Of a stretch of DNA of 64,000 nt, positions 42,897-54,800 are shown one piece after another. This DNA comes from Strigamia acuminata (lineage: Eukaryota > Arthropoda > Chilopoda > Geophilomorpha > Linotaeniidae), in assembly GCA_949358305.1 (NCBI GenBank), contig OX442321.1, positions 6,969,605 through 7,033,604 on the forward strand, written 5' to 3'. The notes beneath the pieces were generated by a model that was not told the origin of the DNA, searched no databases, and saw nothing but the letters and a program-made list of their open reading frames with translations. Position 1 is the first letter of the stretch, and each line of letters opens with the position of its first letter. Made by a program: the position numbers and the translations under genes.

Positions 42897-45800
42897 TCAT
42901 AAAATGAATTTATCAATAATTAGTTCAAATAACCAAGTGATTAAAGATATTGAAATTGCACCCATTAAGATTACAAAAGGTCCAATTATTTGACCAAACG
43001 ACACGGGATTAATTTGATTTTCTAAACATCCAGGCAGCTTCGGAAGGTAGCGTTGATACTCGACTGACAAAATTCCACACTGTTTCAATAATATATTTCT
43101 GTTTAAGAAAAAACATTAGTTAAATTGATGCAATAGTTTCTCAACTTTAGTTTGCTACACATAATAGCTGAAATTTGTTTACTTGTAATTGAAATATTCG
43201 GCATACGGGAAATGTTTCGAATAACCTAATGATACAGATTGCCTGTCGGCGGATTGAGGTGCGACAGCAAAGTTGCAGTTGTTTTTAATGAGATGTTCCA
43301 CAGCTTGAAGTGTTATTATAAAACCAAATTTTCCATTATACACCAACTCAATCCCTTCTTTTTTACTTCTAACTTTTGACACAGGCCAATTTTCATACGG
43401 TGGTTTCTATTAAAAATATCTACTTTAACTGATCCACTTAAAATAAATAAAACAATACCTGGAATATTTCTTCTGTATTACTGCCCTTCAAAATCACTGG
43501 TAAAAACTCATTCTTCATAAACATGTCACCAAGAGAGGAAAAAGGGAGTTTGGTGTCTTCTGTTGCAAGCAAAGATGTCAATATTGAATTGTGACTAATG
43601 AACATCAACATGGAAAAAACTATGTAGATTCCAAAAACAAGTTTCATGCACTTCCATGATAAACTGTTAAAGTTGCCTAAATAAATATAAAACGTTTACT
43701 CTATTTGCAACTATTGTTCTTAAAACCATTTAAACCTTGTAAGACAATTGGCCAACATAGAAATAACTCGTCACTGAAATTTCGAAAATGCTTTCTACGG
43801 GAAACGTAATTTGCCAAAACGTTGACTGAAATAACTAAAAGGTTTATCGCAAATACGCACAACCACATTGCACCACTAAACGGTTGCAAATGAAAACTAT
43901 AATTGTATTCGTGTTCATCTATTTTTCTGTACATAATCTTCTGCATTTCTGGATGAAATTCTGGTGAGAAGTTTACGTAGTCTCTTCTCTGTCTAGTAAC
44001 GCTAATACCACAAGAAATGTCAGCTGTCTAAACAAAATAAGAAGACTTTAAAATTCCTAATATAACTTAAGCTAAATCTGACGTATAATACACACCCCTT
44101 GTGTAAGATCACCCATCATCCCTGTCCAACTGCCATTTATAAAGGCCCCAAATTGATTGCTCCGAATGATTTTAAAACTTGGTTTTAAGCAATTTATAAT
44201 TATAATGTCAATTAGTTGACACATGCAAGCAAATAAATTAATTCTTTTTTTATATTTTACCTTGTGTTGAATCGAGTTTTAAAAATGTTAAAAACTTCTC
44301 CAAAAAAACCTCCTACTGTAAGTGAATTATTTACGTAGATTAAAGGAATGTACGGCGGAAACTAAAGAAAACATTTAAAAACAGTAGCCAGGTTAGCGAA
44401 AATATGTGAGTTAACTTCGTCAAATCGTTTCTCAGATGCTCTCATTTCTTCTAAAGTAAAAAAATAAACTACAGTCGTGTCATGTCATCCATTAGGATAA
44501 CCTCCTTGTGTGTGCCCTAGAGCAGGAGTCGGCAAGTAATTTTAAGTGGGGTCCAGATACTATTGAAAATTTTTATCGAGGTCCAAAAAAAAAATCATAA
44601 TACTTACAAGTTTTAAATTTTTATTTTGACTCATTTAAGTAATTATATAAAACACAGCAAAACATAGCAACAGCTATGTATCTACCTCTAAAACTATTTA
44701 TATAAAAATATTAATTAAATGGAATAAGTAGGTAAGTTATTTAACAATATTTGGCGGTCCAAGTTTTGATCTTCCGTGGCCCACCTGTTGCCGACCACTG
44801 CCCTAGAGGCACAGCTGAAACATGGGTAAGACTGGAATTTTTAACCCCTAGACAGCAACGATTAAAGGCCACAACCCAACAATCTGGAGTCTTAGTCAGT
44901 TATTTAGATAAGGATGCATTCTACATTGGAATAATTAGTCTCTAAATTACCCTAATGAAGCAGCCCCCGTTACATATCAAATATTTTTCACATAGTGTTC
45001 CAAGGTCAACCAACCAAGCCATTTTTAACTATTCGTTATAACAAGAAATTCGTTTTATGGCAGTTCGTTATAATGAGGTTCGACTTGTTGTGACCCGACT
45101 GGACCGGGGTCAACGAAGAGTTTCTCTCGTGACCTCGTTTCGGGTGTAAGGGGAGCCGCAAGCGCGTCTCCCTTCCCTCAGTGCATTGACATCTAGTCAA
45201 TGGACAGGCGTCTGCCCTGAGGGAGTGGGGATGGCTCGTCCACCCCACCATTGGGTGATTCCGGTCACCTGTCAACCCCGCTTTGTGCAAAGGAATGTGC
45301 CTTGCACTGAGCGGGCAGAACCAACACAACCATCAAACGAGAAACACACGTAAACCCGTCGTCCTACAAGATCAGGCCCAAGTAAAATATACTGGGATTG
45401 ACCAAGGACAAAGGACAATTTACCGTGAGTACGTTTGGTCAGTGTCAAACTCCGCAGAGTAACCTGCGAGATAAGATTACCACACTATTTTAGCACACCA
45501 GCTAGAAATAGTAAAAACCACTCCAGTTTAGCGAGTTGTGCAGACAAACGGTCGCACAAGCCTAAACTGCAGTTAAACCACGACGAGCGTTCCCGCCGCT
45601 GTGTGATCGCCGGGAGCCAGAAGAGTCCGCCGCTGTGTGATCGCCGGACACCACACAAAAACCTAGACAACAGCCCGAAGTAAGCCTTTTAACTAAGCAT
45701 TCACTCGCGCCCGACCAGCGTGAGCCCGAAGGACCAGCCAGAGACGAGCCGAGGACGCCATATTGCCACGCCGGCCCAAGACGACATCGCGTTGCCACAA

Positions 45801-48800
45801 CGACGACGCCATCTTGGACGCGAACGAAACAACAGACGACCTCGCCGGTTCCAGCCAGCTTTCATCATACCTTTACCTTTCCATTTCCCTTCACCCATTC
45901 CGATTTACCTTTTACCTACCTTTCATATATATATATAAGATATATCTGTACATTGTCCCACAGAATAAATCTATATTATATTTTACCTTTTATATCTGTG
46001 TAATCATTTCTTTGGGTAAACCGCTTGAGACAAAGCGGTAGTGAGTTAGTCGAATTAAGTAATCAACCCACGAGTTAGCGACGGTTAGAGTTGAGCGCGA
46101 CACGTGGGGGCCTGTCCGGGATCAAGTCGAATAACTGATTCTAACCTGTGATTACATCATACCCAAAGCAAGAAATGGCAGATAATACCCGAGTAACAGA
46201 TTCCGACTCCGACGCAAACAAGAGAGCCGGCAGTCGTAAAGGCGCCGACTATCACTTGCGATCTGGAGGTCCCTTACCCAAAGCCTCAGCGCACGAAGCG
46301 AGGCAAAAACGGCGTAAGCCTAAACCCGATCGTAGAAGCGCATCCGAGGCATCGCACCCGTCTCGCACCGAGACGAGGCAGCGATTGGACGAGACAGAGC
46401 GGGGTGAAGAGCAATCTCACTCCAAACTGCCGCGTTCTAACCGTGACGGCGAGACGAGCGGAAACGAGGTTTTATCCCGTAACCAATCGCCTCGTCTAAC
46501 GCACGACACCGAGGTGGGCAGTCCGAAAGCAGCGTCTCCGATACAAAAGACGGCCTCAAATACGACCGCTAATTCGGCACTAAACACGCCAATTACGCAA
46601 AGCCGCCCAGCTTCGGTCAGGTCCGAAGGACACAAGTCCAACTCATCCTCTGTCAAGCGTGTTTCGAGCCAGCCTTACAGCGTCTCGGGCACCTTGATTG
46701 ATGCGATGCAATTGGCACAGGCGGAAGGAGTGAGATACACCCTTCCGACGGGGAAAATTACCGTGTACGAAACGTTACAGATCGTACGTGCAGCTTTAAA
46801 AGCGCACAGTGTATCCCCACAAATCACCATTGTTGAAGGTGCACACGCTCAACAATTGGTTGATTCCGCTCAATTTGAAGCGGATGCAGAGAACGAGGCT
46901 CGTCAAGCCATTCGCGAGAGACGGAGGAAGCTGGCGGAAAGAGAAGCGCAAGCTCTCGAGTACGGCAGAACCCAGCCCAATCCGACTACTCCCGAGGAGG
47001 TAGAAATAGTTGACCGAGCCCTGAGAGCACATCGATATGCTTTCCACTCGCAACAAGAAGCAGAGCGAGCATTTATGGCCAGATTGCGACGAGATGACCC
47101 GAAATCCGTCCGCAAACCAGAGGTCAGTTCATCCGAGCTGTCCGACGAGAGCCTAGAGGGAGACCCAAAGCGCACGCCGAAGGCCAAACCCAAACCCCAG
47201 CCGGAGAGAGCAACACCAGCTACTCCGCGCAAGAGAGATGCGTCGGCCAGAGAACAACAAACTCGGCCCCGCATGCAAGCTCTCGATTCAGCCACAAATA
47301 ATGCGATAACGCGATTAATCAACGCTAATAATGCTAGGCGAAATGAAGAGCAAGCTCTCACAAGCCAACAGCATGATAATCCACAAGGGACTGAGTGGCA
47401 ACAACCAGTGCCCATCCTTAAAGACGACGAGTCGTCAAGGAGACAATCGCATGATCGCACCTCTTCGCGAGAAGAAGGCAAACGCGATGAAAGACCGAAA
47501 TATTTTCACTACGGAAATAGTGATTCGTCGTCAGATGGACTGGAGTCAAATGCACCCAGTCATCACGATTCGGAGAGAGGTTCCGGAGAAAGACGAAGGG
47601 AAAGAGAACGCGATGAACGCAGAGAAAGGGAACGTGACGACCGTCGTAGGGGCCGGAAAGAGTCAAACTCTTCACGGCGCAACCCGCCACGCCGCTCACC
47701 GTCTCCCGACCCCAGCTCCGACCCCTCATCCAACGACGACAGACGAAAGGAAAAATCAAGTAATCGCCGGAAGAGATCCAACTCTCCGCGCGATAGAGAG
47801 AAACGACGTCGATCGGAAAATAGCGACCACCGACGGGAGGAGTTTCAGGACCTTCCCCGACAAAGCGCGTTTACCGATTCGACGGGTCGGCAGTATACGA
47901 TGGGAGAGCTTGGAAGAGCCCTACTCGGCTCGTTAAAAGCCGAGGGAATTGATCTGAGCAAACGAAACGATCGTAATCGTAGCACTGGTGACCGCGTAAA
48001 GAAAAAATACGCTGTCTCCCGACGTGACACCATGAGTGTTACCGGGAATATTAGGTGGCAATTTTATATTCAGAACCGTTTCGACGGGTCATGGAAAGCG
48101 GGAGATCGCTTCCTTGACGAAGTAATTCGAATTAAGACTGCCACTAAAGCCACCGTAGGAGACATGCTCACCCACGGTATTGTCGAGCTAATGACAGGCT
48201 CGGCACGTGAGTGGTACCAAGGATTGAAAGGCGTCAATTGGGACGACTTTTTAATGAGATTCGACCTGCGCTACGGCGAGACACCCGAAGAGGTGAGCCG
48301 AAAGATGCGAGGTCTTCGCCAGATGCCTGGTGAAACCATAATGGATTACGACATTCGCGCCAGATTGTTGTTCGAAAAGGCCCCGATGGAATTTCACGCC
48401 ACGGGATTCAACCTTTTCTTTCTCGGCGGTTTGTCGGAATACTCGCAAAGGGTGCTACTTGAAGAAAGGGCACCGACAGGAGGTAGCTACGAGGAGATGA
48501 GCGCCTTCCTGTTCGAGAACACGATAGATATCGAGAAGAGATATTATTCCGCTTTACCAGAAGCGGAGAAAGCAGCGACCGCAAAACGTCTCAAGTTGAG
48601 TGCGGAAAGATATGGGGCGACAGATAAGATTATGCGCCCTACTGAATATCTTAGCGGTATAATGGAGCTGGCAGAAGCTAGCGTTGGTTTGCAAATAAAA
48701 AATAAACTGACATCCCCGCTGCCTTCCAACCCTTTGGCCGCCCCTAAAAAGGCACCGACAGCGTCAGCCATGCAAGCGACACTGGAGGAGGTCAAGGAGG

Positions 48801-51800
48801 GGGAGGAAGCCGAACAAAATGTCGGAAAATCAGACGAAAAAGAAGAAAAAGACGATTATTCGACGGACGAAGAAATACGAAGCTATCGCGATACCTTATC
48901 AACGGGTTGCGATGAGGAAGGACCGCTAGTACATCTCATCCATCGAGATAGAGCGGTAGAAGAATTTCGCGCCAGGTTAAAACCAAATGCCGGTCGAATT
49001 CCGAAGTATTTTCGGAAAAATTACACGCCACCGTCGAAAGCAGACCCTGAAAAGAAAAAATCGACTGAAGCCCCAAGAGACAAATCAAATATTCGCTGTT
49101 TCAAGTGTAACCAACCGGGCCACTACTCCAATGAGTGCCCAAGAACAGCGAAAGAAGACGCTAAGTTTGACGCGATAATGAAGCAGATGGCAGAGATTAA
49201 ACTCGCCATGGCAAAAAACGAGTCAAAAAACGAGTCAGCGCAGGCGGCGAAGAAATAATTTCTCGACCGTCTGCGCCATTCATGAAGAAAAAGGGGTTTA
49301 ACAAAGGGTTCGATAAGCCGCCACCAGTCAAAGAAATGGGTAGTGACATAGCTAACGCCCAAATTCAAGACAGGGCCAACAACGCTTTGCAGGTAATTAC
49401 CGCAAACGCTGAGGCTGAGGCGGAAGAACCGAACCTACTGCTTGAAGAATTACCTCAAGTAGTCGAAGACACAGAAGAATTTCGTGTTTTCATGTGCAAC
49501 GTGGCGGTCGAATACACCAACCGCCTATGTATGTTGCCCATGACAATAGAACGTGAAAAAATTATGGGACTACTAGACTCGGGAGCAGATCGCTCGTTCG
49601 TTTCCGAAGACATAGTAGCATCATTGGGTCTCACCGATAAGATAAAAGGCGTTAATAAAAATATACGTCTAAAAACCGCCAACGGAATGGCGCGTCCAAA
49701 AGGAGTTATATTATTGACCATGGAGTGGCTCGGAGGAGTAGAACAGCACCCTTTCCTGGTCCTGCCCACATGCGACAGAATTTTTCTGTTGGGCTTAGAC
49801 CTCATGGCGTCAATGGAAATACAACCCAATCCAATAACGAAATCTTGGAATTATATCAGAAATGATAAGGAAAGACCCGCAATTGTCGTGCCACCAGCTC
49901 TTGTAAAAGAAGCGGCCGACAAGACACAGTGGGAGAAAGGCCTAAAGAAATTCGTTCAAGATTACGATTTTAAAGCATTCGTAACAGAATTGCAACGGGA
50001 CAATGTAGTGGAAACGCTTGTCGCCGACGCCGCTTTAGAATTAAACGAAGCGGCAGCCCTACGAAGGGTCCTACTTAAATATGAGGGGATCCTGTCGAAA
50101 AAACCGGGCCGAACGAATAGGGCTATTCACGAAATTAAATTGACGGATAATAAACCTATACGAGTTGCGTATAAGGGAATGAACCCGCAAAAACGTGAAA
50201 TAGTGCAAAAAATGTGCCAAGAAATGCTAGACAGTGGCATTGTCTCCGAGGCCCAGGGAGAATACGCGACGCGAGTTGTGCTCGTGATGCGCCCGGGCTC
50301 GGACCCACGCCTATGCATTGATTACCGCCCATTAAACGCGGTGACAGAAATAGATCCCATACAGATGCCGTCTATCGAATCCATTTTGAGAGAGCTTGGC
50401 CCCTTTTCTTGGGTTACGACGATGGATCTGTCGAAGGGATACTGGCAAGTTGAGATGAGGCCAGAGGATAAGTTAAAAACAGCATTTTACTCGCCAATTG
50501 GACGGTTGATGTTCAACGTCATGCCATTTGGTTTAGTGAATGCTCCCAGTACCTTTCAGAGACTAATCGAAAGCGTATTGGGTGATATCCTGCATCAGTT
50601 TGTGTGGGCATACCTAGATGACATAGTTATTGCCTCTAAAACATTCGAAGAGCACATTGAGCACATCGACCAAGTGCTCACCCGGCTGGCAAAAGCTGGG
50701 TTACACGTGCATCCGGGCAAAAGCAAGTTCTGTCGAAAGGAGCTTGCCTTCCTGGGTTATCGCATTGGAGTCAATGGTTTAGCTATTGGCCCCGAAAAAA
50801 TCGATGCGATTAATCGTTTCCCACCACCCGAGGACGTTAAAGGTGTCCAACGGTTTATGGGAATGATAAACTTCTTCGGCAGGTTGCTACCGGGTCTAGC
50901 TGAAGTGGCAGCCCCAGTTACCGACCTCCTGAAGAATGAAAACGAATTTGTATGGTCAAATGAGTGCAACATCGCATTTAATGCAATAAAGAGGATGCTG
51001 ACGGAAGTCGGCGTAATGCCTCTACCCGACTTAAACCGGCCGTTCATATTACACACGGACGCCAGCAGAGTTGGGTTAGGAGCGGCGTTGCTCCAAACAC
51101 ACGTGCGCGACGGAGTCGAACAAGACCTGCCGTGCATGTTTATAAGTCGCAAACTCCAAGGCGCTGAAAAGAATTACAATGCCACCGAGTTGGAGTGTTT
51201 GGCCGTTGTGTGGGCCATAAGGAAATTCAGAGATTATCTCGAATATACCAAATTTGTGGTCCACACAGATCATCAAGCGTTACAATGGCTGATGAAATTA
51301 AAAGAGCCAGCCGGTCGACTAGCCAGATGGCAGTTAGAACTGATGGCATGCGACTTGACCATTCAATACAAGCCCGGCAAATATAACGTCGTGGCTGACG
51401 CTCTGTCACGGGCACCAGTGTCAGATCCAATCGACGCTGACGATGATGGCGAGGATGACTCCCGCATCATTTATTGCCCTACGAGTTGTCACCGTTGGGA
51501 TTTAAGGAAGATGAATGAAATTCCCACCGCGTCTCCGGCAGATGTAAAATTCTGTGGATTTTGGACGCGGTTATACCAACCAGCTGCTGACAATTACCCA
51601 AATGCAAGGAAGGAATTTAAGCTAGAGCGGAGAATAAATGACCCGCTTCTAAGCGCCTTCCACGCTCATGTCGGCGAGCAGATGCAAAGCAGTCCCCCGA
51701 CAAGGGAGGAAATAATTGTGCAACAAAAATTAGACAAGAAATGTCAGGACAGAGCTAGATTCGTACTGACAGGAAAATATCCGCCCAATCTAACCAGAAG

Positions 51801-54800
51801 GCAGAAGCGTCGTTATGCACACGAATCCATAGATTACCTATTGGATGACGGCCTTTTAGTGAAACATCACCCAAATCACCAAGATGACTTGAGTGAATCG
51901 GACACCGCAGTAAAGGTAGTAATACCTGCTTCCTTAATCGGTCGCGTGCTGTGGTTGTTACACGGGCACCCGCTTGCGAGCCATGCGGGAGTAAGCAGAA
52001 CACTCTATCGTGCTACACAGCTTTTTCACTGGACAGGGATGAAAAAAGATATTGCTCTTTTTGTCCACCAATGTCAGCGATGTCAAGCGTGCAAGCCGAG
52101 GAGTAAATCACCATTCGAAACTATTTTCTTAGGGCCTTACGCGCCTTTTGATTGTTTAAGTGTCGATGTGATGGGCCCAAAACCCGTTACGGGAAATAAA
52201 AATGCGTACATTATCGTTATAATGGACGTGGCAACTCGTTGGCCCGAGTTGTACGCCGTCGCTAGACCTTCAGCAGAGAAAATCGTTGAATGTATCTACG
52301 ACGTGGCGTTACGTTACGGATTTCCACGTAAAATTATATCCGATAACGGACCCCAATTTATCTCGAAAATTTGGGGTAAGTTTTGTGAGAAATTCGGGAT
52401 TGTGGCGTCACATACTTCGACCTACAATCCCAGAACAAATCCCGTTGAGCGACTCAACAGGGACATTAAATATGCACTAAGCATATTCACTGACATCCAC
52501 AATAGGTGGGATGAATACTTGAGGGAGATCGCGTTCAGCATACGAACAACAGTCTCGAGGACGAGAGATTTTTCTCCGGCCTACCTCAACTTCGCCCGAG
52601 AGCTACGAGTGCCTTGGGACCCACGAGTGGCAGAGTCGGTAAATGTGGTGGACCCAGAGAAACCACATGAGTATGTGTATAAATTGGAGCAAACAATTTC
52701 GAACACATACAAGCATATGATGGCGCACATTTTTAACATGCGCGACCGCATTTTACAAGATAAAAGCGGTGGAAAATTCGTGAATTTCGAGATCAATGAT
52801 TTGGTGTGGAAAGATGCACACACCCTCTCAAATGCAGCGAGAGGGATCACCGCCAGCTTGGCCGACAAGAGAGATGGTCCGTATGTAATCATCGGCAAGC
52901 ATGGCGGTAACGCGTATAAATTACGCAAGCTCGAGGACAACACCGAGCAAAAATCGATCCAGGTACGAGAGTTAACTCCGTACATTCCGGAATTCCCGCA
53001 AGAAATGTGGGCCAAGGGCCAAGTCAAGTCTAAAACTGACGGCCAAATCGTCGATATGTTCGCTGGCGAGTCGGAAAAAGCACCGCCAAGTGACAACGAG
53101 GAGTATTTCGACGCCCCTTCACCTCCGGTCAACGAGATCGTTGAATCCGTTCCGGATCCAATTTTGGTCGGGGGGGAAACAGGAGAAACTCCTGAAACAA
53201 ACACAAAAAACACGGATAAAAAAGAAAACAATAATGAGGAGGTACAGACACAAAAAACAACAAAAAATATCGTACCTGCCTCGATCCGTAACCTGCGACC
53301 AAAAAGAGATAATCCGTTCATAAAAGGCGGAAAGGTCGTAGGAAAGAAGTAAAATAAATTACGAGTCGATGGCGGCACTAAAAATAAATTCTAATCGACC
53401 GATAGTGCAAGCCATCACGTTGCGAGACTCGAAGAAAATTCCGCTAAGTCCAACAAAGCGGATATCGGTCGAATTCACGTCACAAGATGGCGTGGAAGCG
53501 CGGGACCCGTAGCAAAATTATCGGCACGGGTCGGATACCGCGTGCAAAAGACCCCGTAGCAGCAATCGCGCACGGGAGTGAGAACAAAGGAGACCCGTAG
53601 CGTAACATGCGCACGGGTAGGTGCGCACTAGTCTCAAACACCCGGGTTCTGGAGTATATTACCCAGAATCCATCGCGATTACCTCGTGTTCACACGGACT
53701 TCCGCTTTTCACAGCTGATCGCTGCATTCGTGCGTGATCCTCGTTTTTAACGTTTTTATCGAGTTTTTTGAGATAGTTTTATCATCTTTTTTTCAATCGT
53801 GATTGAGCTTTTTGTGCGCGCTCCTCGCCATGGACGAGGAAAACTGGGACCGCGATGTAAACCAAGTCCATCCCGATCAGGTAGAAGTCGGCATCGGCAC
53901 ATGAGAACTAGTTCCGTGCTGCTGAAGAAGAAATTTTGTTGACTAATACCTGACATGAGTGCTTTGCACTCACAATAGCATATAATTAATTATTAACCGC
54001 GATCGCTCACACGATCGTATTTTTTTCCTTGTTAATTTGTTTTCGGGGTGCGAGCACAGACTTCACGTCGCCTCGCGTCTCGAAAATTCCTCATGACTTG
54101 AGTCACGAGCGAGACAATGGGCTCGAGCCATAAATAATTTTATGACAAGGGGAGAATATTCTGTAAAAGAATATTTTTCTCCACAAGTAATTTGACGCAT
54201 CGAATTGATGCAACTTAACATTCGTACGATGAATTTTTCGGTGTGTTGGATAAATTTAATTTGACTTTAACTTTTTTAAAAAAAAAAATTAGACAAAGTC
54301 CGACTTCGGAATAATTCTTTATTAGATTTATTTATTTAATAAAATTTCGACAAGCACATTTATTGTGCAATTTTAGTAATAATTTACACCCGACGAATTC
54401 TCTTTACGAATGACGGATAATTATTAATTTAATTATTAGTAATGTTCTAATTAACGTTAGAATTAATGTGAAGTAAAATCTGATGATAAAAATCCGGATT
54501 AAAGGCTCGATTCCGTCTCGCTGTGCGTTTTGGACATGAGACAGATTTTTTTACGTGATGACTTCTTTTTTTTCTATCCGACGAGGGACAATTCGTCCTA
54601 CGTTTGCACCGATAGACAGGAATCGGTCTCGACGGACGGCTGCACGTATCGGCAACGTCCCTCGAAACCAACCATTTATCTACGTATTTAAATATTAACT
54701 TTTTTATTAATTGTTTATTTCTCCATCCTTCCAGATGGCATTACGTAAAACATGGGGACCATTAGACCCCGCTTGCATCGCTCGTGGCGGGATATTTCGA

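Larger units (their letters stand above)
53353..54734 (+). other. Gypsy-B pol-ORF3 spacer
   Basis: 1.38 kb with no supportable frame. It holds three hairpin repeats (53505-53618) and AT-rich sequence ending in a pyrimidine tract and splice acceptor at 54734. Confidence 0.6.

Noticed and set aside
45435-46041. Short frames in the Gypsy-B LTR (repeated at 57886-58492)
   Set aside because: Present twice only because the LTR is duplicated; overlapping frames on both strands and no recognisable domain.
46417-53378. Minus-strand frames across Gypsy-B gag and pol, up to 265 codons
   Set aside because: Antisense shadows in GC-rich coding DNA with no domain.
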